Part shown: positions 46,290-55,774 of the stretch, piece after piece
Position numbering within the stretch: position 1 is the first letter of the stretch
Layout of the letters: each line of letters starts with the position of its first letter
NCBI GenBank assembly: GCA_018657625.1
Contig: JABHWU010000082.1
Location: 1 to 64,000, forward strand
Origin: Deltaproteobacteria bacterium
GTDB taxonomy: Bacteria; SAR324; XYD2-FULL-50-16
Direction: 5' to 3'
DNA length: 64,000 nt
Made by a program: the position numbers and the translations under genes
The notes under the pieces: model-generated
The model's input: only the letters and a program-made list of their open reading frames with translations
Databases searched by the model: none
What the model was told of the DNA's origin: nothing

Positions 46290-46800
46290 GGATTTGCCTG
46301 TTGAAAATAATTTATATAGATATAATCACACTTATACCTATAAAAAATTTAAAAATCAAGATATTTTTAAAATAGCACTTATATACGCTTAAAATTAAAT
46401 ATATGTATAAAACGATATTTAGTATTAAGATAGTCGTGTAATTTAACTTATTGGCAATATAAGTGGTATTTTTTTTCGAAGGAATTTTAAAAACCAGTAG
46501 AATTCAAATCTATATTTTCATATTAATAAGAAAAAACCTTAAATGATTAGATTTTCTTTGAAAATTTTTAAATAGTAGATTATTAATATGTTAGATTGAT
46601 TTTTTTTAGTAAAGCGTTTAGTATTAGGCAACTTGGGCAAATCTTAAAAAAATGAGATAAACTGAGGCGCTTTTTTTTACATTCAGACTATTATTGAGTT
46701 TAGAATTATTTTTAGTCTAACAGGGCTTTCATAATTTCCCAGCATTGGTTGTGATATGGGTCATAACTAATTATTTTAAAATCCATCTGAAAGGAAGATC
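46290..46800. other. Intergenic region with CACTTATA repeats
   Basis: 511 AT-rich bases. CACTTATA occurs at 46329-46336 and 46376-46383, and its complement TATAAGTG at 46458-46465, making a spaced inverted repeat (AATAGCACTTATAT with ATATAAGTGGTATT). These lie just upstream of the recombinase start and might be binding sites for it. A further TATAAGTG stands at 49087-49094. The HU gene's AAGGAAG ribosome site closes the region. Confidence 0.4.
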
Positions 46801-47073
46801 ATGAATAAAGCGGAACTGATTACAAAAATTTCTGAAACAGCTGAAGTGAGCAAGGCTACTGCTGAAAAACTATTGAATGCAACGTTGACAAGCATTCATG
46901 AAGGATTATCAAAAGGTGAAAATTTAACACTTGTAGGGTTTGGTACATTTTCTGTCGTAAACAGAGCTGCTCGTACTGGTAGAAATCCACAAACAGGAAA
47001 AGCGATTAACATTCCAGCTAAAAACGTTGTTAAGTTTAAGCCAGGAAAAAATTTAAGTGAATCTGTTAATTGA
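46801..47073 (+). CDS. hupB: HU-family DNA-binding protein
   Basis: 90 residues, full-length HU: MNKAELITKISETAEVSKAT, the body LVGFGTFSVVNRAARTGRNP and the DNA-binding arm GKAINIPAKNVVKFKPGK. HU bends DNA non-specifically, compacts the nucleoid and assists recombinases. A strong GAAAGGAAG site precedes the start. It sits between two tyrosine-recombinase genes, which may be chance, since HU is normally a housekeeping gene. The hup paralogue designation is a best guess. Confidence 0.95.
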   Translation: MNKAELITKISETAEVSKATAEKLLNATLTSIHEGLSKGENLTLVGFGTFSVVNRAARTGRNPQTGKAINIPAKNVVKFKPGKNLSESVN

Positions 47074-47131
47074 AAAAACTAGTTACCACAATTAAGTCAC
47101 TACTAAACTAATTTTTTGATTGTCTCTAAAA

Positions 47132-47165
47132 GAGAAGCAGGAAGTAAATATTGCCCTTGCTTCTC
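47132..47165. terminator. Hairpin after the HU gene
   Basis: GAGAAGCA (47132-47139) pairs with TGCTTCTC (47158-47165), extended inward by a couple of pairs. There is no good T-run, so terminator strength is uncertain. Confidence 0.45.
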
Positions 47166-47240
47166 ACTCCGCCCCAAGCTGCACAACTCCTATCGACTAC
47201 TCGTAATTATATAAACCCTATACTGATTAAAAAAACGATT

Positions 47241-47855
47241 TTAAAAGGCAATTGCTAAGGCCAGGCTTGCACCTGCCGTCGTTGTCGTTCTTTGCTCACC
47301 CTCTTCTGATTTTATATTGACCTGTTCATAATTGTAACTAGGAATAATTATGAAATTTTTTGCCGCCTTAAATTTAATTCCTATATAAGCAGTATACCCA
47401 TATCCTATCCCGGATGTTTTACCTGTCTGACTGTCAGGATAATTATAATCATACTGGTAACTTTGCAACAACAATCCAGATCCCAGGAAAAACATATATC
47501 TGTTTTTATCAGTTAAATCAAAATTGACCTGAAGTCCACTACCCGCATTGGTATGACTTGATGTTATTTCTGTTTCACTATCATCACTATTGGTATGTTT
47601 TCCGGAAGCGGAACCGGTATCAATTTTTAGATAATAGGAAAGTAAATCTGTAATCGGATTAATAAAGCTAATGGATAATCTTGAACCGGTTACGGTATCA
47701 TCGCCGTCACTGGTTACATATTGGCCAAAGGATATATAAGTTGAAGCCCTGTTTTCTGCGGCATTCACTATTGTTACGTTAAGTATGGTCAGAAAAATCA
47801 ATATAAAAAATTTGATTGTTTTAAAAACATTTGAAGAGAGTATCTTAGTTTTCAT
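47241..47855 (-). CDS. Exported outer-membrane beta-barrel-like protein
   Basis: 204 residues. A signal peptide ends near VNAAENRA. The mature part reads as short amphipathic strands rich in Y, S, T and G (YISFGQYVTSDGDDTVTGSR, GYGYTAYIGIKFKAAKNFII) and terminates LALAIAF with a final phenylalanine, the usual outer-membrane assembly signal. Eight strands would fit the size. Its ATG overlaps the stop of the recombinase gene by one base (TAATG), so the two are translationally coupled, an unexpected pairing. Confidence 0.7.
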   Translation of the reverse strand: MKTKILSSNVFKTIKFFILIFLTILNVTIVNAAENRASTYISFGQYVTSDGDDTVTGSRLSISFINPITDLLSYYLKIDTGSASGKHTNSDDSETEITSSHTNAGSGLQVNFDLTDKNRYMFFLGSGLLLQSYQYDYNYPDSQTGKTSGIGYGYTAYIGIKFKAAKNFIIIPSYNYEQVNIKSEEGEQRTTTTAGASLALAIAF

Positions 47856-48889
47856 TATTCATCCATCCTTAATTTGATAATCGAATTGACCGTCATTGGT
47901 TCTGTTTGATCATAATATCTGATCATTTTAGTGGATTTGTGTAAAGTTGCATTTAAAATTTCTGATTGACTGTGTCCGGCTTCATTGGCCCAGGTTACAA
48001 AAGAAGTTCGAATACTGTGAAAACTGAACTTTTTATTAATACCGGCTTTTTTGACATAATATTTTATTTTGCTATCTATTCGCTGTTGAGTTTCTTTTTT
48101 AAAAACACGTTCATCGGTTTTTAACTTATACCCTAGTTTTTTTCTATATTCTTTTAAAATATTTTTAAGTGATTCAGTTAGCGGTAAGACATGTGTTGTA
48201 ATATCTTCCCTTTTTTTACTGGGTACAATGTAAACACGATCTGAAAAAAAATCGATATCCGACCATTTTAATGATAAAATTTCTCCAACTCTTCTGCCTC
48301 CTAAAGACATTGCTGTTTGCAGTACTACAAATAAGCGATAAGTTTTTGGATTGTTTTTTAAGTAAGTAATTAAAAGTTTCCATTCGCTTTTTGTAAATGC
48401 ATTTGTTTTGGCTCTGGAATAAAAAGTTTTATGTTTTTCACTATTTAGATGAGGAACTGCAGTAATCAATTGAGGGAGTTCTTGATTTAAATATTTGAAA
48501 AATCTTTGCAAAGTGCCCTTTTTGCGTTGTACAGTGATCTTAGATAATTTGTTTTGCAATAAAAAATCCAGCCAACTTTCGCATAAGGCTTTTAAATGAT
48601 GCGCTGGTAGCTGTGCCAGATGTTTTAACTGTTTTATATTGTTTTCCTTTAAAAATTGATTGAATTGTAATAAATCACTGCGATGCGCTAATTTTGTGTT
48701 TTTGTTTACCCTGGAGTTAAGATATTTTTCAATGGCTGATCGGATTGTTGAGCGGGAATGATAAGCAGCATGTTTTAATTCTGATATTTTTTTTTGATGA
48801 TTGATTTTCACAAATTCATCAATTAAATCATTTTCGACCGGATTTAATTGATGAGTGATACCTTTCGTCTGCTCTCTTAAAATTTCCAT
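47855..48889 (-). CDS. Tyrosine recombinase (XerC/D/H-like)
   Basis: I start at the ATG at 48889 (344 residues); the open frame begins two codons earlier with TTG. The core-binding domain (about 50-150) contains SRSTIRSAIEKYLNSRVN, and the catalytic domain shows R in SLGGRRVGEILSLKWSDIDF, H-x-x-R in FSFHSIRTSFVTWANEAGHS and the nucleophile in STKMIRYYDQTEP. Four of the expected active-site residues are visible. It differs from the recombinase 1.6 kb away. Its stop is fused to the start of a beta-barrel gene. Confidence 0.87.
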   Translation of the reverse strand: MEILREQTKGITHQLNPVENDLIDEFVKINHQKKISELKHAAYHSRSTIRSAIEKYLNSRVNKNTKLAHRSDLLQFNQFLKENNIKQLKHLAQLPAHHLKALCESWLDFLLQNKLSKITVQRKKGTLQRFFKYLNQELPQLITAVPHLNSEKHKTFYSRAKTNAFTKSEWKLLITYLKNNPKTYRLFVVLQTAMSLGGRRVGEILSLKWSDIDFFSDRVYIVPSKKREDITTHVLPLTESLKNILKEYRKKLGYKLKTDERVFKKETQQRIDSKIKYYVKKAGINKKFSFHSIRTSFVTWANEAGHSQSEILNATLHKSTKMIRYYDQTEPMTVNSIIKLRMDE

Positions 48890-49138
48890 AATCAAATAAC
48901 CTTTAATATCATAATGGTAGATAATACTGTGATAATGTTAAATATAACAGAAAATGACATAAAACACTTTACTTGTCAAGCAGTAGGAGATATTTCTATC
49001 CTATTAAAACAATCTAATTTTGATTTGGTTTGAGATGCTTAGCTTATTAAAAATGATAATTTTTAGTCCAAAATCACTAAATTCCATATAAGTGTCATTG
49101 ATGATAGTAATTTTGGTGAACAAATTCAGATTTTACTA

Positions 49139-49951
49139 TCATTCTTCTTTTTCATCGTTAGAAATTGAAGGAGGAGCAGTTAATCTCAGTTTTAACAAGG
49201 TTCTGGTACTGCTTTCTTCAACGAAAAAGTTTATGTCGTCTAGTTGAAAATATTCATCCTTTGATGGAATTTTCCCTAAATAATGACAAGCATAACCACC
49301 GATGGTTTCAATACCTTCTTTATCGAAATCAGTGTGATACATTTCGTTAAAATCATTTAATGGATAATTTGCGTCCATAATAATTAAACCATCTGCTATA
49401 TGTTCATAGCTGGGTTCAGTATGCTTATCGAATTCATCAGGAATATCACCAACCAGCATTTCCAACACATCTTCAATTGTGATTAATCCATCAACGCCAC
49501 CATGCTCATCTACAACAATTGCTAAATGAACATGAGATTTTTTAAAGTTAGAGAGTAACTGATGAATCGGTTGGCTGTATGAAGCGAAAAGTGCCTTCCG
49601 CATAACCATTGAAACATCAACTTTTTCTTCGGTATCAAAATATTTGAATAAATCTTTAGCGTACAAAACACCAACGATATTATCTTTTCTTTTATTTTGA
49701 ACAGGAATACGTGAGTGCCCTGTAGCGTCAAACAATTTAACTGCTTCGGAAATGCTGGAGTTTTGTTCGATCGTTACCATTTTCGTTCTGGGTATCATCA
49801 CTTCTCTGTTAGAGGTTGAGAAGTATTCGTCCAAATTTTCGATCAGTTCTTGTTCATCTTTTTTAACTTTTTTGGGCAAAGGGGATAAGCAATTTTTTTT
49901 GAAGAAATTTATAAATTTTGAAAAGTACGAACTATTCGACGGAACGTCCAA
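49139..49951 (-). CDS. CBS-domain transporter-associated protein (CorC/HlyC family)
   Basis: 270 residues. Two CBS domains (about 48-175) with REVMIPRTKMVTIEQNSS and VDEHGGVDGLITIEDVLEML, then a CorC_HlyC domain (about 185-265) with DFNEMYHTDFDKEGIETIGG. There is no membrane part. Such proteins are linked to magnesium and cobalt efflux or hemolysin-like transport; the ligand of the CBS pair is probably an adenine nucleotide. No transporter gene is adjacent. Confidence 0.9.
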   Translation of the reverse strand: MDVPSNSSYFSKFINFFKKNCLSPLPKKVKKDEQELIENLDEYFSTSNREVMIPRTKMVTIEQNSSISEAVKLFDATGHSRIPVQNKRKDNIVGVLYAKDLFKYFDTEEKVDVSMVMRKALFASYSQPIHQLLSNFKKSHVHLAIVVDEHGGVDGLITIEDVLEMLVGDIPDEFDKHTEPSYEHIADGLIIMDANYPLNDFNEMYHTDFDKEGIETIGGYACHYLGKIPSKDEYFQLDDINFFVEESSTRTLLKLRLTAPPSISNDEKEE

Positions 49952-50277
49952 TCTACCTCCTGATTAAATGATAAAATTTATTACATGAATAAATTTTTTA
50001 TATGGGTTTTGTCTACTTTCGATTCTTGGATAAAACATAAAATTAGTCAATGATTTTAATTCCTGGCTATTGGAAAAAATCACTCCTTAGTTGATAAATC
50101 ATAGATAACCGGATCATTTCTATTTTTTTCTCTATTGATACAGGTATAATATATAGACGGAAAATTACAAATGTTGATTTAAATTAATACCGATTCTCAA
50201 GTTTACTAAAAACGTTCTCCTGTATATTATAATAGCATTTACAACCTAAGAAATTTCAAAACTATAAAAACGACCAA
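49952..50277. other. Divergent intergenic region
   Basis: 326 bases between corC-like and the gene before glgA. A TATAAT-like -10 occurs near 50146, but no good -35 pairs with it. No gene is seen. Confidence 0.4.
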
Positions 50278-50841
50278 ATGCATTTGCATGAAATCATTAC
50301 TTATATAGAACTTTTAGCAATGCAGTTAGAAAAGCTACTTAAAGTAATTAATCATTCTGACCCAACAGCAGCGTCGAAGAAAGTTCTGCTGTATAATAAA
50401 TATCAAGAAAACCTGGAGCTGTTGGTAAATAACTTAAAAACAGATTATTCGTGGCAGGAACTTCAGCATTTAATTAAAGATCAGCCAGAGATCACAGCTA
50501 AAATTGAATCAGAAAACAAAAAAGTGGTCATTCAGAAAATCACCAAAGATCTTGAAAAATATTTTATTGAAGAACATGTATTACCTGAGTTTACTGCATC
50601 TAACCAGTTCCAAAAGTCTAAAAAAACGATAAAAAAACCGATTCGTAAAAATAAGGCTCCTGTTGTTGATAAATATAAAAAACATTACACCAAAGAAAGT
50701 ATCCTGGATATGGTACAAATGACTCATAAACAAGTCGCTGCCAGAAGTGTGTTAAAACAGGTTATCGCAAAATTTAATCAAATAAATCCAGACCGATTTG
50801 AATCTAAAATAAATGAATTCTTACAAAAGGAAAAAAAATAA
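50278..50841 (+). CDS. Unknown protein coupled to glgA (187 aa)
   Basis: A helical, lysine-rich soluble protein that I do not recognise. It opens HLHEIITYIELLAMQLEKLL, has a basic middle (KSKKTIKKPIRKNKAPVVDK) and a terminal helix ending NEFLQKEKK. The stop overlaps the glgA start by one base (TAATG), which implies co-translation with glycogen synthase. A regulator, scaffold or assembly factor for glycogen synthesis is conceivable; the coupling is the only evidence. Confidence 0.6.
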   Translation: MHLHEIITYIELLAMQLEKLLKVINHSDPTAASKKVLLYNKYQENLELLVNNLKTDYSWQELQHLIKDQPEITAKIESENKKVVIQKITKDLEKYFIEEHVLPEFTASNQFQKSKKTIKKPIRKNKAPVVDKYKKHYTKESILDMVQMTHKQVAARSVLKQVIAKFNQINPDRFESKINEFLQKEKK

Positions 50842-52307
50842 TGAAAATTGTAATTGCTAGTTCTGAAGCCGTTCCATTCATTCAAACCGGTGGTTTAGGA
50901 GATGTGGCCGGTAATTTGGCAGTTGAGTTTTCTGAAGCGAAACATGAAGTAATACTGCTTTTGCCATTTTATAAATCAATTCGTGCAAAAGCTAAAAACT
51001 ACTCCATTGCGATTAAAAAGAAGTCGATTCAAATGGGTGATGTGGTATTGGAGTGCAATGTATGGTTATACCAGCCCATGAATCATCTGCGGGTGTATTT
51101 TATTGAATACGATTATTATTTTAATCGAGAACCTATCTACGATGATGGTTACAATGCTTATTTTGATAATGGTGCTCGATTTGCTTTTTTTTCTAAAGCG
51201 TGTCTGGATATTTTAGTTCATTTGTCATTTAAACCTGATGTTGTACTTTGCAATGATTGGCAAACAGCTCTAATTCCCTATTACTTAAAGTGTTGGGAAT
51301 GGAAAAATCATTTTTTTAAAAATACCGCCTCTATTTTAGCTATCCACAATATCAGTTATCAAGGTCAAACGGATCTATCATTCAGTAAATATATGGGTTT
51401 AAACTGGATGCAAGTCCGCGAAGATGAATTCGAAGCTCTTCAGGCTATAAATCTGTTAAAGGGTGGATTCTTTTATGCAGACCAAATAACGACTGTTAGC
51501 CCGTCATATGCAGAAGAAATTTTGATGGAACCTGGTGGATACGGTTTAAGCCCATATTTAAACAGAAGAAAAGATGATATCGCTGGAATATTAAATGGTA
51601 TAGATACTAAGGAATGGAACCCAATGTTGGATCATTATATTCCCAAACCTTATAACCATAATACTTTGAAAAATAAAGTTTTTTCAAAGCTAAAACTTCA
51701 GGAAAAGTTTTTATTAAAAAAAGATCAACTAGTACCTGTCTTTGGGTTCATAGGGCGTTTAGCCTATCAAAAAGGAATTGATATCCTGGCGAAATGTTTA
51801 GATGATATTTTACAATGGGATATCCAACTTGTTTTCCTAGGAGCAGGAGACAGATATTATTCAGATTTATTTGGTAATTTACCTAAAAAGTATCCTGGAA
51901 AAGTAGGTACTTATATTGGATTTAATGTTGAGTTATCTCACCTGATTGAAGCTGGTAGTGATTTTTTCTTAATGCCATCCTACTTTGAACCTTGTGGGTT
52001 AAACCAAATGTACAGCATGACTTATGGTACGCTTCCTATTGTTCATGCAATTGGAGGGCTTAAAGATACGGTTGAAAATTTTGATGTAAAAAACAACCGA
52101 GGGACTGGTTTTGCTTTTAATGATATGACTGAAGATGCTCTAAAAAACACAATAGGATGGGCACTTCATAGTTGGTACCACGAAAAGGAAGCGCTTAAGA
52201 AAGCGCAAATTAGAGCAATGAAAAAGGACTTTTCCTGGAAACAGTCCATTAAACAATATGATCAGGTATTTAAAAGTGCCATCGCCAGAAAAAAGGGATG
52301 GCATTGA
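50841..52307 (+). CDS. glgA: Glycogen synthase (ADP-glucose)
   Basis: 488 residues, normal GlgA length, GT5 family. The N-terminal IASSEAVPFIQTGGLGDVAG replaces the usual KTGGL with QTGGL but is otherwise standard; VLCNDWQTALIPYYLK and the C-terminal FEPCGLNQMYSMTYGTLPIV with E in FEPCG carry the nucleotide-sugar contacts. It extends alpha-1,4-glucan chains from ADP-glucose. No glgB or glgC is here. It converges with rodA with 3 bases between the ends. Confidence 0.95.
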   Translation: MKIVIASSEAVPFIQTGGLGDVAGNLAVEFSEAKHEVILLLPFYKSIRAKAKNYSIAIKKKSIQMGDVVLECNVWLYQPMNHLRVYFIEYDYYFNREPIYDDGYNAYFDNGARFAFFSKACLDILVHLSFKPDVVLCNDWQTALIPYYLKCWEWKNHFFKNTASILAIHNISYQGQTDLSFSKYMGLNWMQVREDEFEALQAINLLKGGFFYADQITTVSPSYAEEILMEPGGYGLSPYLNRRKDDIAGILNGIDTKEWNPMLDHYIPKPYNHNTLKNKVFSKLKLQEKFLLKKDQLVPVFGFIGRLAYQKGIDILAKCLDDILQWDIQLVFLGAGDRYYSDLFGNLPKKYPGKVGTYIGFNVELSHLIEAGSDFFLMPSYFEPCGLNQMYSMTYGTLPIVHAIGGLKDTVENFDVKNNRGTGFAFNDMTEDALKNTIGWALHSWYHEKEALKKAQIRAMKKDFSWKQSIKQYDQVFKSAIARKKGWH

Positions 52308-52310
52308 CCT

Positions 52311-53414
52311 TTAATAAAGAAATCGCCTCATTCTTACATTAAGTATGAGGCCAATCCCGATCATATTTGAGATCATGGCAGATCCCCCATAACTCATAAA
52401 AGGTAAGGGCATACCCACAATCGGCAACAAGCCCAATACCATACCGATGTTAATAATGATGTGTGTCACTAATACTGAAGTAATACCCACTGTTAAAATG
52501 GTTCCTGATCTGTCTTTTGATTTTCCGACATATTTCAAGCATCTGACAATTAATAAAATATATAAACCGATCAACGCACATCCACCGATAAAGCCCCACT
52601 CCTCTGTAAAAATTGAAAATATAAAGTCAGTATGACGGGCAGGCAGAAAATTTAGTTTGGCCTGGGTTCCTTCCAGGAAACCTTTTCCCCATAACTGACC
52701 ACTTCCCACTGCAATTTTAGATTGTATAATCTGATATCCTTTACCCAAAGGGTCGCTTTCCGGATTTATCAGAGTAATGATCCGACTACGTTGATAATCT
52801 CTTAACAGAAAAAACCAAATAAAAGGTAGTGAAATCAGACCACTAATTGTTGTAATCAGGATTACTTTATATTTCAACCCTACTAAAAATATTATTGAGA
52901 CAAAAACAAAAATTAGGATTCCGGCAGTACCAAGATCCGGTTGTTTAATAATTAATACAAAAGGAATTAAAGTGATTGTTAATGGCCAGATAATACCTTT
53001 AAAACCAAGATTATTGATCCTTCTGGAATCAGAAAAATAATAGGACAGGTATAAAACCATCGTAAATTTGACAAATTCTGAAGGTTGGAAAAAGATCGGA
53101 CCCAGTTTAATCCAACGTTGTACACGACTACCCGGTCCCCCTGTTCCATAAATGAGCACTATTACCAACAATAAAATTAAAACAATGTGTCCCCAGAAAG
53201 AAAGCTTAGTCAATAAATGGTAGTCAATCATCGTCACCAAAAACATAATTATTAAACTAATAAAAAACCATAATATCTGCCTTTGATAATAGGATGTTCC
53301 CGAATTATAAGTAATCGATGCCGAATATATGGTAAAAAAACCAATGATTGAGATTGAAATAACTAATAACAATAATATCCAATCAAATTGTTCAAGCAAT
53401 CTTCTGTCAAACAT
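52311..53414 (-). CDS. rodA: RodA-type SEDS peptidoglycan polymerase
   Basis: 367 residues with about ten transmembrane helices. Family markers are SFWGHIVLILLLVIVLIYGT, the loop GPIFFQPSEFVKFTMVLYLS, a central FVLIIKQPDLGTAGILIF and near the end LPFMSYGGSAMISNM. RodA polymerises glycan strands in the elongasome with PBP2. mreBCD and mrdA are not adjacent, although they often are. Rod shape is implied for the host. Downstream of rfaE2 by 12 bases. Confidence 0.93.
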   Translation of the reverse strand: MFDRRLLEQFDWILLLLVISISIIGFFTIYSASITYNSGTSYYQRQILWFFISLIIMFLVTMIDYHLLTKLSFWGHIVLILLLVIVLIYGTGGPGSRVQRWIKLGPIFFQPSEFVKFTMVLYLSYYFSDSRRINNLGFKGIIWPLTITLIPFVLIIKQPDLGTAGILIFVFVSIIFLVGLKYKVILITTISGLISLPFIWFFLLRDYQRSRIITLINPESDPLGKGYQIIQSKIAVGSGQLWGKGFLEGTQAKLNFLPARHTDFIFSIFTEEWGFIGGCALIGLYILLIVRCLKYVGKSKDRSGTILTVGITSVLVTHIIINIGMVLGLLPIVGMPLPFMSYGGSAMISNMIGIGLILNVRMRRFLY

Positions 53415-53426
53415 AATATCTGAGCT

Positions 53427-53912
53427 TTATTGATAGCGGTTTAAGATCGTATTAATAATATTTGAAGTAGAATTTCCTTTTATTTCTGGGATATTATAAA
53501 CATTCCCTCCTTTAGCCTCCACAATGTCTTTACCAATAATTTTATCAACTGGCCAGTCACCGCCTTTTATTAAGATATCCGGCTGAATTTGTTTTATAAT
53601 ACGAAAAGGATCCAGATCATCAAAAGAGATGATAAAATCAACAAATGAAAAACCAGATAAAACTTCCATCCTTTCTGCCAGTTTAACAATCGGTCTCTTG
53701 TCGGTTTTAATAGCTCTAACAGATTCATCACTGTTAACAGCCACAACTAAAAAGTCGCCAGCGAATCGAGCTTCCTGTAAATATCGGGTATGGCCAATAT
53801 GCAAAATATCAAAGCAGCCATTTGTAAAAACAATTTTTTTACCTGCTGCTTGTAAAGGCGCCAGAATGTTTAGGAGCTTGTCAACATCGAAAATTTTTTG
53901 ATGATATTTCAA
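53427..53912 (-). CDS. rfaE2: D-glycero-beta-D-manno-heptose 1-phosphate adenylyltransferase
   Basis: 161 residues corresponding to the C-terminal cytidylyltransferase-like domain of HldE as a separate protein. The nucleotide site is FTNGCFDILHIGHTRYLQEA with HIGH, and later the family blocks DLDPFRIIKQIQPDILIKGG and EIKGNSTSNIINTI. It makes ADP-heptose for the LPS core, matching the two heptosyltransferase genes 29 kb away. The kinase domain (HldE part I) is absent here, so it is encoded elsewhere. Confidence 0.9.
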   Translation of the reverse strand: MKYHQKIFDVDKLLNILAPLQAAGKKIVFTNGCFDILHIGHTRYLQEARFAGDFLVVAVNSDESVRAIKTDKRPIVKLAERMEVLSGFSFVDFIISFDDLDPFRIIKQIQPDILIKGGDWPVDKIIGKDIVEAKGGNVYNIPEIKGNSTSNIINTILNRYQ

Positions 53913-54096
53913 ATTCAGAACCCAAAAAAATTAAGTTTTGATAACAACCAAGTAGGTTGTTAAGCGGAAATATTACTATACCTTTAACTGGTTATTGATT
54001 AAAATATACTGTTGTTAACTACAAACTATTTATGATAATGCTACTAATATCAAGGTTTAAATTACCTTTTAATTACTTCTATGAATAAGAAACAGC

Positions 54097-55347
54097 ATGT
54101 CCGAATTTTTTAAAGAATATCAGGCTTCTAATAAAGGAAAAGAGCTGATCACCCTTCTATTTCCATTAAATAATAATGATCGTGAAACCAGCCTGGTCAA
54201 CTTTTGGAAAAAATACCCAAATGAAACAACCGCAGTTGCTGAAGGTTTTCATTATATATTGAAAGATTTATCAGAAAATAAATCAGCTGAAGAACCCTTA
54301 CCTGCCTATAACTTAGACAAAGAGTTCCTGGATGTAGTCGTTCATGAAATTCTTAAAAATAATAATTATTTTTCATATACCAAAGCGGAAGATTATTTTA
54401 GAACGATCAAGAATCAATCACCAGCTATCTTAAAAAACACTGATTATCTTTTTCAATGTCTTTCAAATAATGGACAAACCACGATTTCGAATAAAGTTGA
54501 ATTACCCTCAGTTTTTGATGAAGCAGCTAAGGAAAAATGTCAAAAAACCTGTATCAGCGCCCAGACTGCCTTTGAGGAAATTGAGGGAATTTTGCCCTCA
54601 ATTAGAAAATCAAATTTAATGATTTTGAATTCCCAGCCATCAAAAGATGAATCCAAAAATATTGAACTCAAAATTGCTATGGAGACCTTTGAAGAGTCTA
54701 AAAGTATCTATAATAAACTTGCTACAATTATAGCCAATAGCTTGCCCTATATTAACGGTCTATATAAACGTTTTAACGACAATGTAATTTTACATAAAAT
54801 CTATTTAGTTTATTTAGCCAAATTTTTGACATCAAGGGAAACAAAATTCGCTGTAGAACAATATGTTTTTAATTTGGCCAAAACCAATTTTGACTTCACA
54901 GATCCCATTGAAATGTTGAAGAAAAATTCCAAACAACAAAATGGTAATGAAGATCTTTTAATTAATCAGTTTAAAAAAAACCTGCAGGAAAAAATAGTAA
55001 AACTGGAATGTCGCTATAAAAAAAGACAATTGATGATTCAAAAAGCGAAAGGGATGTCAGTATCTAAAATCATCAAAACCTTAATTGAACTATCAGAAAT
55101 CGATCATACAGACATAAAAACCCATATTTTACTGGCAAAGATGTTTGCTGAATATGCAAAAAAAGCGAGTGTTGTTCAACAACGAACCAACTTTCGTGCC
55201 CAGGCACTTTCGCATTGTGCTAAGGCCACAGCTGGTATTGATGACTACTTAACCCTACAGGGGATTTCAAAACTTTCAGAAAGAGACAAAGAAAGGATTA
55301 GTTTTAATAAAACCATTGCTTCAATCAGGTTACCACTAATCAAATAA
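54097..55347 (+). CDS. Unknown helical protein (416 aa)
   Basis: Not recognised. It has no signal or membrane segment and is predicted almost entirely helical. It is lysine- and asparagine-rich, with a short acidic and lysine linker between residues about 275-300. Two cysteines in EKCQKTCISAQTAFEE could bind metal but lack a pattern. Its compositional style resembles the other unknown at 38983-40278, though I see no aligned motif. It precedes yjbQ by 6 bases, so the two may be co-transcribed. Confidence 0.6.
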   Translation: MSEFFKEYQASNKGKELITLLFPLNNNDRETSLVNFWKKYPNETTAVAEGFHYILKDLSENKSAEEPLPAYNLDKEFLDVVVHEILKNNNYFSYTKAEDYFRTIKNQSPAILKNTDYLFQCLSNNGQTTISNKVELPSVFDEAAKEKCQKTCISAQTAFEEIEGILPSIRKSNLMILNSQPSKDESKNIELKIAMETFEESKSIYNKLATIIANSLPYINGLYKRFNDNVILHKIYLVYLAKFLTSRETKFAVEQYVFNLAKTNFDFTDPIEMLKKNSKQQNGNEDLLINQFKKNLQEKIVKLECRYKKRQLMIQKAKGMSVSKIIKTLIELSEIDHTDIKTHILLAKMFAEYAKKASVVQQRTNFRAQALSHCAKATAGIDDYLTLQGISKLSERDKERISFNKTIASIRLPLIK

Positions 55348-55353
55348 ACTAAG

Positions 55354-55773
55354 ATGAAAAATTATCGAAAAGAACTATGGTTCAATATAGAATCCCGCAT
55401 GGAAATTAAGAACATCACTGATAAAGTTGAAAAATGCCTGAAGGAAAGCGGTATTCAGGAGGGACTTATATTAATCAATGCCATGCATATTACGGCTTCA
55501 GTGTTTATAAATGATGATGAATCAGGACTACATCATGATTATAAAAGATGGCTGGAAGAATTAGCTCCACATGCTCCCATTTCCAGGTATCATCATAATA
55601 ACACCGGTGAGGATAATGGTGATGCTCATTTAAAACGACAAATTATGGGTAGAGAGGTTGTTGTCGCCATAACTGGAGGAAAACTAGACTTTGGACCATG
55701 GGAACAAATATTCTATGGAGAATTTGATGGTGGCAGAAGAAAAAGAGTTTTGGTTAAGATAATTGGTGAATAA
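55354..55773 (+). CDS. yjbQ: YjbQ-family protein (UPF0047)
   Basis: 139 residues, full length for the family. Conserved blocks are [40 protein letters not shown] and the end [20 protein letters not shown]. The histidines and acidic residues form the presumed active site. Homologues show thiamine-phosphate-synthase-like activity in vitro; the true role is unsettled. It converges with miaB with only 1 base between the two stops. Confidence 0.93.
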   Translation: MKNYRKELWFNIESRMEIKNITDKVEKCLKESGIQEGLILINAMHITASVFINDDESGLHHDYKRWLEELAPHAPISRYHHNNTGEDNGDAHLKRQIMGREVVVAITGGKLDFGPWEQIFYGEFDGGRRKRVLVKIIGE

Positions 55774-55774
55774 A

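Noticed and set aside
45309..48889. An integron or prophage in the two-recombinase region
   Set aside because: No attC cassettes, phage structural genes or plasmid functions are present; the only neighbours are HU and an exported protein.
48916..48943. 28-base sequence resembling a dif site upstream of a recombinase gene
   Set aside because: The right arm matches the XerD-type arm at 10 of 11 positions, but the left arm matches only 5 of 11; in such AT-rich DNA one such half site is expected by chance.
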